18,734 nt of DNA from the NCBI GenBank assembly GCA_041477795.1, contig JBGOUY010000050.1:1-18734 (forward strand), written 5' to 3'. Below, one piece after another: positions 7,798-14,428 of the stretch; position 1 is the first letter of the stretch, and every line of letters begins with the position of its first letter. The notes under the pieces were generated by a model that was not told the DNA's origin, searched no databases, and was given only the letters and a program-made list of their open reading frames with translations. Origin of the DNA: DATFMP01 sp041477795 (GTDB lineage: Bacteria > SAR324 > JACQKK01). A program made the translations under genes and the position numbers.

Positions 7798-8639
7798 CGC
7801 GCCCCTCCGTGCGCAGGGTCGCCGGCTGGCACAGCAGCGGCGGGTGGATCGGGGGCCGGTTCCGGCGGCAGCGCCTCCGGGTGCAGCGCCAGGTAGCTGA
7901 ACTTGATGAAACGCATCTGCAGCTCCATGCCGTCCAGCACGGCCACGGCCAGGCCCGGCCACCCGTCGCGGAAGCCCCCTTTCAGCAGGTAGCGCCGCAG
8001 GAAGCGCACGGTGGGCGTCCAGCCCAGGTAGCGCACGGCCATGCCCAGGCTGGGCTGCGTGCCGGCCCGCGCCATCAGCTCCGCGTTGAAGGTGGAGTAG
8101 AAGTCCAGCTTGCGGAAGGCGTCGGCCGGCGTGGGATTGGTGTAATGCTCCATCCCCTCGCGCAGCGTGCCCACCGGGCCGTCCACCTCCAGCTTCTCGT
8201 GCACGTGCTTGCAGGGAAACCACGCCTTGCCGCGCCGGAACAGGCGCAACTGCGCATCCGGGTATTGCCCGCCGTGGCGCAGCCAGCGGCCGAAGAAGTG
8301 GTTGCGGCGCGGCAGGCGGAAGGCCGCCTCGGGCGGGTCGGCGGCGATGCGCGCGCGGATCTCCCGGGCCAGCGCCTCGGTGATGACCTCGTCCGGATCC
8401 AGGTAGAAGACCCAGTCCGTGCGCGCCTGCTGGATGCCGAAGGCCTTGTTGACGTTGAGGTTCTTCAGGTTGGGGCGCCGGAACACGCGGTCGGTGTAGC
8501 GCCGCGCCACCTCCAGCGAGCCGTCCGCGCTCTCGCAGTCCACGTAGATCAGCTCGTCGGCCCAGCGCACGCTTTCCAGGCAGCGCGGGAGCTGGTGCGC
8601 CTCGTTGTGGCCGATCAGGGTGAAGGCGATGCGGGTCAT
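7794..8639 (-). CDS. Family 2 glycosyltransferase, WaaE/KdtX-like
   Basis: The 281-aa protein is a GT-A fold family 2 glycosyltransferase. The N-terminus reads IAFTLIGHNEAHQLPRCLESV with the nucleotide-sugar site YVDCESADGS, and the metal-binding D-P-D is at residues 81-83 (FYLDPDEVI). The segment from RLPRRNHFFGRW to RLFRRG, and the later HVHEKLEVDG, match the LPS-core glycosyltransferase group containing WaaE/KdtX. It probably adds a sugar to LPS core or a related glycan at the inner face of the cytoplasmic membrane. The last 25 residues are Pro/Ala-rich and look disordered. A GAGG lies 3 nt before the start. A 94-bp gap separates it from the upstream heptosyltransferase, the largest gap in this cluster. 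Confidence 0.88.
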   Translation of the reverse strand: MTRIAFTLIGHNEAHQLPRCLESVRWADELIYVDCESADGSLEVARRYTDRVFRRPNLKNLNVNKAFGIQQARTDWVFYLDPDEVITEALAREIRARIAADPPEAAFRLPRRNHFFGRWLRHGGQYPDAQLRLFRRGKAWFPCKHVHEKLEVDGPVGTLREGMEHYTNPTPADAFRKLDFYSTFNAELMARAGTQPSLGMAVRYLGWTPTVRFLRRYLLKGGFRDGWPGLAVAVLDGMELQMRFIKFSYLALHPEALPPEPAPDPPAAAVPAGDPAHGGAR

Positions 8640-8733
8640 GGTCCTCGCTGGAGCCGGGCGCGCTTCGGCGTGCCGACGGGCGGCGCGGCGCGGCTGCCGG
8701 CGGGCAGCGCGGCGGCGCCGTGCACGCTACAGA

Positions 8734-9858
8734 TTACCCCGGAGCGGCTCCGTCCGCCACGGCCGGGCCGTCGCCAGGCAGCTTGAGACCCCAGCGGCGC
8801 AGGCCCTGCCACACGGCGGCCGGCTCCAGGCTGGCCACGCAGTTGTAGTACGGGCAGCGCCGCCCCTCGCAGACGATGCAGGCCTTGGGAAAGTGCGGCG
8901 CCAGCAGGTACTGATGGAAGTCTTCCGGCGCGCCGGGCACAGGCAGGGTGCGCCAGCGCTCGGGCGCCGACACGCGATCCTGCGGATAGAGCGCCACGTG
9001 CGGCACGCCGGCCAGCCCGGCCAGGTGCAGCGGCCCGGAGGAGGTGCCGGCGAAGAGCCGCGCGCCCGCGATCAGCGCCGCCAGTTGCGCCAGCGTGCGC
9101 CCGGTTTCCACGCGCACGCCCACCAGGGCCCCGAAGGCCGCGTCCAGCACGGCGCGGTCGGCCGGGTCGCCCACCGCCACGACGGCCAGCCCCGCCGCCA
9201 CCAGCCGCCGCGCCAGCTCCACGAAGCGCTCCAGGGGCCAGGTCAGCGCGGTGCCGCTGCGCTTGTGGGCATGCAGCACGGCATAGGGGGTGGGCGGCGT
9301 GTGCGGCGCCGCGGCGGGCAGCACCAGGCGCGGCGCGACGTAGTCCGTGGGCAGGCCCAGGCACTCCAGATAGGCCAGGTTCAGCTCGAATTCCGGCGCG
9401 TGCGAGCCGCGCCGGGAGCGGCGGTAGTGCGCGTTGAAGCGCCAGAAGAACGCCCGCCGCAGGGGCCCCACGCGGATCGGAACGCCGGCCCGGTGCACCA
9501 GCCGCGCCGAGGCCGCCTCCGCGTAAGGCAGCAGGGCCACGTCGAAGCTCCCCGCCCGCACCTGCTCCAGCAACGCGGCCCGCCCCGCGCGCAGCTCGGC
9601 GCGCGGCCAGCGCCCGCGATGGCGCTTGAGCAGCACGCCCTCGTCCGCGATGGCCGCGTGGATATCCGGCAGCAGGGGCACCAGCTCGCGCAGGCCGGCG
9701 CTCAGCAGCACGGTCACCTCCGCGTCCGGCAGGTGGTGCCTGATGGCGGCCACCAGGGGCAGGGTCAGCACGAAGTCGCCCAGGCCGTCGTTGCGCACGA
9801 CGAGCACGCGCGGGCGCTCCAGGTGCGCCAGGCGTTCGCGGACGACGGCGGGCCGCAC
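8734..9858 (-). CDS. GT9 heptosyltransferase-like LPS glycosyltransferase
   Basis: The 374-aa protein is a GT-B fold family 9 glycosyltransferase, the group of ADP-heptose:LPS heptosyltransferases (WaaC/WaaF/WaaQ). Evidence includes NDGLGDFVLTLPLVAAIR near the N-terminus, a KRSGTALTWPLERFVELARRL segment, and the donor-site FAGTSSGPLHLAGLAGVPHVALYP. It would transfer heptose or a similar sugar to lipid A-core in the cytoplasm. Unusually, the C-terminus carries four cysteines in C-x2-C-x4-C-x4-C spacing (C327, C330, C335, C340), which could bind a metal. The start is GTG at 9858, 3 bp after the stop of the hydrolase gene, so the pair is probably co-translated. The exact acceptor sugar is not inferable. 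Confidence 0.87.
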   Translation of the reverse strand: MRPAVVRERLAHLERPRVLVVRNDGLGDFVLTLPLVAAIRHHLPDAEVTVLLSAGLRELVPLLPDIHAAIADEGVLLKRHRGRWPRAELRAGRAALLEQVRAGSFDVALLPYAEAASARLVHRAGVPIRVGPLRRAFFWRFNAHYRRSRRGSHAPEFELNLAYLECLGLPTDYVAPRLVLPAAAPHTPPTPYAVLHAHKRSGTALTWPLERFVELARRLVAAGLAVVAVGDPADRAVLDAAFGALVGVRVETGRTLAQLAALIAGARLFAGTSSGPLHLAGLAGVPHVALYPQDRVSAPERWRTLPVPGAPEDFHQYLLAPHFPKACIVCEGRRCPYYNCVASLEPAAVWQGLRRWGLKLPGDGPAVADGAAPG

Positions 9859-9861
9859 GGC

Positions 9862-10776
9862 TCAGGCCCCCCGCGCCGAGCGGGCATCCGCGGCGCCGGC
9901 CGCCTGCACGCCGAAGCGCGCGCGGCACCAGCCCAGCAGGTCTTCCAGCACGTCGCGCCAGCGCGTCTCGTTGAACAGCTCGTGCCGCAGGTCGGGATAG
10001 TCGATGCGGGACTTGTCCGGCGTCTGCACGCGCGCGTAGAACGCCTCGATGGCCGGGCCGTACACGACGCGCTCGCGGCCGGCGCGCAGCAGCAGCAGGG
10101 GCCGCCCGCCCACGTCCGCCAGGTTGCGGACGGCGCGGGTGGCGCGGCGCATGGCCAGGAAGAAGCGCGCCGTGATGGAGCGGAAGCGCAGCGGATCGGC
10201 GGCATAGGCCGGCCACAGCGCGCTGTCGCCGGTGAGGCGCCAGGGGCGGCTGGGCAGCGGCACCCGCAGCCGCGGGCTGATGCAGCGCAGCAGCAACGCC
10301 AGCGGCGTGCCGAGCCAGGCCACGCGCGGCGGCAGCGCCAGGAAGGGCGAGCACAGCACCAGCCCCTGCACCGGCGCGGCAGGCAGCTCCTGCAAGGTCA
10401 GCAGCGTCACCAGCGCCCCGTTGCTGTGGGAAAGCAGCACGAGCGACTCGCCCGCGCGGCGCGGGGCCACGCCCTGCTCCAGCACCGTGCGCAGACCCGC
10501 GACGAGGTGCGCGTAGTCCGGCACGTCCGCCGAGGCGCCCGCGGAGCGGCCGTGGTGATAGTGATCGAACAGGTAGGCTGCGATACCCTGCGCCTGCAGC
10601 GCCACGGCGACGTGGTGCCACCAGCCGCTGTGCTCGGCGAAGCCGTGCGATACGACCATCTGCAGCCAGGGCCGCGCGACGGGATAGGCGTAGAAGGCGA
10701 GACGGCCGTGCGGCCCCGCGAGCCAGACGACGGAAGGCAGCGCGTCAATCGCTCCGGGGGAAGTGGAGGAGCTCAT
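9862..10776 (-). CDS. Alpha/beta hydrolase (serine aminopeptidase S33 / monoacylglycerol lipase-like)
   Basis: The 304-aa protein has an alpha/beta-hydrolase fold with the SHGFAEHSGWW oxyanion region (43-53) and the DHYHHGRSAG strand-turn typical of lysophospholipase/monoacylglycerol lipase relatives. The nucleophile elbow is SHSNG (S118), with Ser in place of the usual first Gly of GxSxG. The catalytic His is likely H265 (LRHELFNE). At the acid position the usual Asp appears to be E235 (AGRERVV). It may hydrolyse a lipid or ester in the envelope pathway of this cluster, but the substrate is unknown. The start at 10776 overlaps the upstream gene by 32 bp. No signal peptide is seen. Confidence 0.85.
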   Translation of the reverse strand: MSSSTSPGAIDALPSVVWLAGPHGRLAFYAYPVARPWLQMVVSHGFAEHSGWWHHVAVALQAQGIAAYLFDHYHHGRSAGASADVPDYAHLVAGLRTVLEQGVAPRRAGESLVLLSHSNGALVTLLTLQELPAAPVQGLVLCSPFLALPPRVAWLGTPLALLLRCISPRLRVPLPSRPWRLTGDSALWPAYAADPLRFRSITARFFLAMRRATRAVRNLADVGGRPLLLLRAGRERVVYGPAIEAFYARVQTPDKSRIDYPDLRHELFNETRWRDVLEDLLGWCRARFGVQAAGAADARSARGA

Positions 10777-11155
10777 AGGGAGAGAATTCCGGTTCCTCCT
10801 TCGCCGCCGACTCGCTCGCGGCGGCCGCCTCCGGGACGTCCGCCCGCTCCAGCCGCAACTGGTCGTAGGGCACGCTCAGCGGCAGCGAGACCTGCCCCGC
10901 GCCCGGCTGGCCGCCCTTGGCCAGCAGGTGCACGGCCAGCACTTCGTCGTGGAGGGTGACGGCGATCTGCACGCCGGGCAGATCGGTGCGCAGCTCTCCC
11001 AGGTAGACGTCCGTGCTGCAGGCGTCCACCTGCTCGATCCCGTCCGAGCGGCCCACCAGGCGCAGGCTGGTGCCCGGGCAGGTCAGGCGCACCTGCTGTC
11101 CTTTGTGCACATTCAGCCACGCCGCGACACCCTGCCGATCCGCGAATTGCCCCAT
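10745..11155 (-). CDS. Hypothetical 136-aa protein, first gene of the envelope cluster
   Basis: I do not recognise this family. The protein starts MGQFADRQGVAAWLNVHKGQQ, has a beta-rich middle (VRLTCPGTSLRLVGRSDG, VQIAVTLHDEVLAVHLL), and ends in an acidic, Glu/Ala-rich linker and a short EFSPYELLHFPRSD tail. It has no signal peptide or membrane segment. I chose the ATG at 11155 because GGAG lies 9 nt upstream. A longer frame from 11209 (18 more residues) has no such site. The gene overlaps the hydrolase start by 32 bp. It probably leads the minus-strand unit, divergent from the riboswitch region. A small beta-barrel regulatory or adaptor domain is possible but unproven. Confidence 0.6.
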   Translation of the reverse strand: MGQFADRQGVAAWLNVHKGQQVRLTCPGTSLRLVGRSDGIEQVDACSTDVYLGELRTDLPGVQIAVTLHDEVLAVHLLAKGGQPGAGQVSLPLSVPYDQLRLERADVPEAAAASESAAKEEPEFSPYELLHFPRSD

Positions 11156-11216
11156 GTTCCCTGGCTCCGCAGCCCGCTCGTTTCCGGGTCCCCGGGCCAG
11201 GGATAACACGGGCGCC

Positions 11217-11246
11217 TTGACAATGCCACAGGGCGCTTCATATGCT
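11217..11246 (+). promoter_or_regulatory. Sigma-70 promoter of the cobalamin riboswitch transcript
   Basis: A perfect -35 TTGACA (11217-11222) and a -10 TATGCT (11241-11246, 4 of 6 consensus bases) are 18 bp apart. The predicted start near 11253 falls just before the first conserved riboswitch bases, so promoter and aptamer support each other. Confidence 0.65.
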
Positions 11247-11254
11247 CCCCGGGT

Positions 11255-11404
11255 CGGGTGCCTCTGCGGAGGTCAAAAGGGAATCCGGTGCGACTCCGGA
11301 GCTACCCCCGTAACTGTAAGCGCCCCCATTCCCGCCGAACTTGCCACTGGGGCTGACACCCCGGGAAGGCCGGCCGGAAGGCGCCAGCCAGGAAACCTGC
11401 CCGT
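11255..11404 (+). promoter_or_regulatory. Cobalamin (B12) riboswitch
   Basis: The conserved adenosylcobalamin/B12-box elements appear in order: GGGTGCC (11256-11262), GGTCAAAAGGGAATCCGG (11271-11288) with its CCGGTG..CTCCGG hairpin, GTAACTGTAAGCG (11310-11322), GCCACTGGG (11343-11351), GGGAAGGC (11363-11370) and GCCAGGAAACCTGCC (11387-11401). This order and wording are those of the cobalamin riboswitch family. Binding of a cobamide normally shuts down expression of the downstream operon, here three lipoprotein genes. The aptamer is complete. The expression platform lies in the leader that follows and is not resolved. Confidence 0.95.
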
Positions 11405-11637
11405 CGTCGTGCTTCGCTGTCCTTCGGAGGGAAGGAGGAAGCGCCATTCGCCGTGTCAGCGGCGGGTGTCCGCCGGCGTGGGCCGGCGCCTCTTGCAGTC
11501 CCTCCCCAGGATTCGGCTGCTTCATCCGCCGGGCGTCCCGTGCCCGCGGCCGCGCCCCCTTGCCGGGCCGCGCGGCCCGCGGTCGCGGGTCGCCCGCCGG
11601 GCGAGGCGCCTTGCATCCCCTCGCGCGGGAGGCGCCC
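11405..11637 (+). other. Long leader between riboswitch and first lipoprotein gene
   Basis: These 233 bases hold no convincing gene. Near the riboswitch, CCTTC (11421-11425) can pair with GAAGG (11431-11435), next to a strong Shine-Dalgarno-like AAGGAGG (11432-11438) that has no ATG at proper distance; the first GTG is 14 nt beyond it. Further on is a 16-bp perfect inverted repeat centred at 11571/11572 (11564-11579, core GGGCCGCGCGGCCC). One of these may be the expression platform. No T-run follows the palindrome, so a Rho-independent terminator is not obvious. Confidence 0.45.
11627..11632 (+). promoter_or_regulatory. Ribosome binding site of the propeller lipoprotein
   Basis: GGGAGG ends 5 nt before the ATG at 11638. 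This fixes the start even though the frame is open far upstream through the riboswitch. Confidence 0.7.
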
Positions 11638-13005
11638 ATGGGGGCCACAGCAGCACCGCGGCGGCCGGCCGCGTTGGCGCCGGCCATCTGGAGTCCCGCC
11701 GTCGCCAGGCGTCTGCCGGGCGTGCTGCTGGGCCTGCTCCTGGCAGCGCTGCTTGCCGGCTGCGGCGACCTGCAGCACCGCGATGCGGTGGGCACCACGC
11801 CGCGCTTCAGCGCGCCCCTCGCCGATGGCGACTACCTGTATTGCATCAGCAACGTGGGCCACACGCTGGTGGCCTATGACCTAGCCCAGCGCCAGCCCGT
11901 GCCGGGCTCGGCCCGCTACCTGGACCTGGATCCGGTCGGCCCCTGGTTTGCCGGCGGCGCGGGCTACTACCTGTCCCGCGTGGACAGCAGCGGCGCCGGC
12001 GCCAACGCGCTGATCCGCTTCGATCCGCGCACCGGCGCGGAGCAGGCGCGCCTGAAGTTCCCGCCCGATTCCAACCCGAACAGCCTGCTGCTGCTGCCGC
12101 CGCCCCATGCCGGGCTGGCCTGGGTAGCGCTGCGCGGCAGCACCTTCGACAACTTCACCACCGACGGCCTGTCCGTGGTGGACGTGGCCACGCTGCGCGA
12201 CACCGCCTTCTGCGACCTCAATGCGGACACGGCGACCTGCCCGCGCCTGGTGCCCGCTACCGGCAGCACGCTCGCCTCGCCACTGGGCTTCCTGTGGGAC
12301 CCGGCCTGCCCGGCCAATGGGAGCGCGGGCTGCGCCTACGCCGTCGTCAACAACTTCGACAGCGCCGGCGTGCACGATGGGCGGCTGCTGGTGCTGGCGC
12401 CGGACCCGGCGGGCGTGCCCACGCTGCTGGACAGCATCCCGCTCGGCCGCAACCCCATGCAGGACGTCGTGCTGGATGCGGCCGGCCTGCTGTGGGTGGT
12501 GAACAACGGCGGCTATGTACACTTCGACGCGAGCGGCCAGGCCGGCACGCTGCAGGCGCTGGACACCCGCGCCTTCGCCAGCGGCACGCCGGGCGCTGGC
12601 ACCGTGGCCACGCTGCCGCTCATCGACCCCGTCACGCCCGAGGTCGACTGCGCGGCCACGCCCAAGCCCCGCCCCGACCCCGGCTGCGACCCCACCGGCA
12701 TCTACTCGCTGGACGGCCTGGCGGCCTGGGTCACCACGTATCCCGACGACATCCTGCGCACCGTGGACCTGGCGGCGCGCACGCTGGCGCCCGTGGACGC
12801 GAGCCTGCCGGCGGTGACCGGTCCGTTCTTCCCGGTGGCGGGCGATCCGCTCTCGGCGGGCGGCCAGGCGCTTTTCGCCGCGCTGGGCGGGCTGGGCGAG
12901 GCACGCCTGGGCGAGCTGAACGCCGCCGACACCAGCCTGCTGCGCAATCAAGACCTGCTGGCCGGCGCGGCCCCACTGACCTGCGCCGCGCATGCGTTGC
13001 CCTGA
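11638..13005 (+). CDS. B12-regulated beta-propeller-like lipoprotein
   Basis: The 455-aa protein has a lipoprotein signal (LLLAALLAGC, Cys at residue 42) after a rather long N-terminal region. The mature part has propeller-blade-like repeats: NVGHTLVAYDLAQRQPV, DGLSVVDVATLRD, DGRLLVLAPDPAG, NPMQDVVLDAAGLLWVVNNGG and AWVTTYPDDILRTVDLAARTL, as in YncE/YVTN and SMP-30-type propellers. Eight further cysteines lie mostly in close pairs (FCDLNADTATC, ACPANGSAGC, DCAATP..DPGC), which suggests disulfides outside the cytoplasm. It is first in a three-gene unit behind the riboswitch. By analogy with Bacteroides BtuG, a surface propeller lipoprotein that binds B12, it may bind cobamides. That role is inference from fold and regulation, not from identified binding residues. 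Confidence 0.8.
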   Translation: MGATAAPRRPAALAPAIWSPAVARRLPGVLLGLLLAALLAGCGDLQHRDAVGTTPRFSAPLADGDYLYCISNVGHTLVAYDLAQRQPVPGSARYLDLDPVGPWFAGGAGYYLSRVDSSGAGANALIRFDPRTGAEQARLKFPPDSNPNSLLLLPPPHAGLAWVALRGSTFDNFTTDGLSVVDVATLRDTAFCDLNADTATCPRLVPATGSTLASPLGFLWDPACPANGSAGCAYAVVNNFDSAGVHDGRLLVLAPDPAGVPTLLDSIPLGRNPMQDVVLDAAGLLWVVNNGGYVHFDASGQAGTLQALDTRAFASGTPGAGTVATLPLIDPVTPEVDCAATPKPRPDPGCDPTGIYSLDGLAAWVTTYPDDILRTVDLAARTLAPVDASLPAVTGPFFPVAGDPLSAGGQALFAALGGLGEARLGELNAADTSLLRNQDLLAGAAPLTCAAHALP

Positions 13006-13026
13006 ACCGGGCTCATGGACGAGCCC

Positions 13027-13033
13027 AAGGAGG
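13027..13033 (+). promoter_or_regulatory. Strong ribosome binding site of the small lipoprotein
   Basis: AAGGAGG ends 5 nt before the ATG at 13039. It selects this start over an in-frame ATG at 13015, whose product would carry eight extra, partly acidic residues (MDEPKEAL) before the signal peptide. Confidence 0.8.
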
Positions 13034-13038
13034 CCCTT

Positions 13039-13476
13039 ATGCTGTCCTCGAAACTGACCCCGATGCTCTTGGTGCTGCTGCTCGGCCTGGCCCTGCTGGC
13101 CGGCTGCGGGACAGACGCGACAAACGTCGATACGCTTGCCATCGTCGGCACCTATACGGACGAGTTTGGCGGCGACCACCAGATCACCGCGTCCACCTGG
13201 ACCAGCTTCGGTGGCTCCTCGGTGATCCACATCATCGCCTACAACAACGAGCGGCAGTTCCTGCTGGGGCAGAACGACGCCGTGCACTCCTTCAATCCAG
13301 ACCAGTTCGCGCGCCAGGACTGGACCGACTTCAACGGATCGCTCTACTACTGCTCCACCGTCTACAACGGTGCGACCCTGGATGCGGCTTACGCGGGCCA
13401 GGCCAACGCCAGCGATCCGCGCACAGGAGGCTGCGACGCGGTCAACAACTTCCCGTGGACCCGGCTCTCGCCATGA
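13039..13476 (+). CDS. Small aromatic-rich B12-regulated lipoprotein
   Basis: The 145-aa protein has a clear lipoprotein signal (LGLALLAGC, Cys at residue 23). The mature domain of about 120 residues reads IVGTYTDEFGGDHQIT, TWTSFGGSSVIHIIAYNN, RQFLLGQNDAVHSFNP, FARQDWTDFNGSLYYC and GGCDAVNNFPWTRL. It is rich in Trp, Tyr, Phe and Asn, with two further cysteines (C105, C132) that could pair. I recall similar small secreted domains in other bacterial lipoproteins but cannot name the family. Flat aromatic faces would suit binding a planar ligand such as a corrin; that is speculation. The gene follows the propeller gene by 33 bp and overlaps the next start (ATGA), so all three are one operon under the riboswitch. 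Confidence 0.82.
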   Translation: MLSSKLTPMLLVLLLGLALLAGCGTDATNVDTLAIVGTYTDEFGGDHQITASTWTSFGGSSVIHIIAYNNERQFLLGQNDAVHSFNPDQFARQDWTDFNGSLYYCSTVYNGATLDAAYAGQANASDPRTGGCDAVNNFPWTRLSP

Positions 13477-14228
13477 GCGCCATTCGGCTGCGGCCGGCGC
13501 TCGCGCTGGCGCTGGCGCCGCTGCTGGCGCTGCTGGCGGGCTGCGGGGGCAGCAGCGGCGCCGCCGACGCGCCGGCCATCACGGCCAACCGCGTGCTGGG
13601 TTACCAGCCCGTCAACAGCCTGAGCGCAAAGGAGGCGGACTGGCCCTACTTCTTCCACCCGGACGCCGCGCTGGGCCTGCCGGGCGGCACGCTGGACGTG
13701 GTGTCGCTGGGCTACGACCCGGCGGCGAAGCCACCCGCCCTGGGCGGCTCGCTCACGCTGGGGCTCGGCCCGGCCGGCGACCCCGCCCAGCACGCCTGCA
13801 TCGTGGACGGCACGGGCCCGGACTTCGCCGTATTCGAGAATGCCTTCCGCACCGTCGATCCCGTCGACGGCCCCGGCACGGAAAACGAGGTCGCGATCGT
13901 CGCGGTCTCCGCGGACTTCATGACCTGGTATGCCTTCCCGGCCAGCATCGACAGCAGCAAGCCCGCTGTGGACCCGACGCGCTACCACGACTTCGCCGGC
14001 GTGCTGCCGACGGCGGAGGGCGGCGACACGTTCGACCTGTGGGAGCTGATCGCCGCCAATCCGGGCGTGCTCGATGCGAACTTCCGGGCCTGTTACATGC
14101 GCCTCACCGATGGGGGCATGCTCTACCCGGATTACGGCAACACGCAGACGGACCTGTGGGCTTCGGGCGCCGACATCGACGCGGTGGTCGCGACCCATGC
14201 GGTCAGCGCTCCGAGCCTCGCACCCTGA
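13473..14228 (+). CDS. B12-regulated 'cell surface' type lipoprotein
   Basis: The 251-aa protein has a lipoprotein signal (LLALLAGC, Cys at residue 24, then GGSSGAAD). The mature domain contains GGSLTLGLG (91-99), GPDFAVFENAF (115-125) and AIVAVSADFMTWYAFP (141-156). This order is that of proteins usually labelled only 'cell surface protein' (GGSxTLxF ... DFxVFEN ... VxVSxDGxxWxxFP), a beta-sandwich-like domain with likely Ca or ligand sites. Two internal cysteines (CIVDG, CYMRL) may form a disulfide. Its start overlaps the stop of the small lipoprotein by 4 bp (ATGA), so it is the third member of the riboswitch-controlled unit. A part in cobamide capture or handling is inferred from regulation. 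No TonB receptor gene follows it. Confidence 0.8.
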   Translation: MSAIRLRPALALALAPLLALLAGCGGSSGAADAPAITANRVLGYQPVNSLSAKEADWPYFFHPDAALGLPGGTLDVVSLGYDPAAKPPALGGSLTLGLGPAGDPAQHACIVDGTGPDFAVFENAFRTVDPVDGPGTENEVAIVAVSADFMTWYAFPASIDSSKPAVDPTRYHDFAGVLPTAEGGDTFDLWELIAANPGVLDANFRACYMRLTDGGMLYPDYGNTQTDLWASGADIDAVVATHAVSAPSLAP

Positions 14229-14428
14229 CCGGCGTCGGCCGGACGGACAGCGGTTGCCAGTCGCGCCGGGCAGTTGCAACCGGCGCCCATTCCGCTTAGG
14301 ACTTGCATAGGCACCCGGTGCGAGGCCCGCCCCGCGGCGGGGAACTTGCACGGCTGGCCTCGAAGGGCCGGCCGGCAGATACCGCGCTCGCCGGTGCTGC
14401 CCCGCACTGAACCGCACGGGTGATCCTC

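Noticed and set aside
8605..10959. 784-codon plus-strand open frame opposite the heptosyltransferase and hydrolase
   Set aside because: It is antisense to two well-supported enzymes and has a His/Gln/Arg-rich low-complexity product.
11341..11637. Upstream extension of the propeller lipoprotein frame into the riboswitch
   Set aside because: The frame is open, but it starts within the aptamer and lacks a usable start. The ATG at 11638 has a good Shine-Dalgarno and precedes the signal peptide.
11453..11884. GTG-started 143-codon frame in the riboswitch leader
   Set aside because: It lies 14 nt from the SD-like site, is Ala/Pro/Arg-rich, and overlaps the real gene in another frame.
14274..14302. 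TTGCAA-17-TAGGAC as a promoter for the exported protein
   Set aside because: The -10 box is weak and similar chance matches are expected; not strong enough to annotate.
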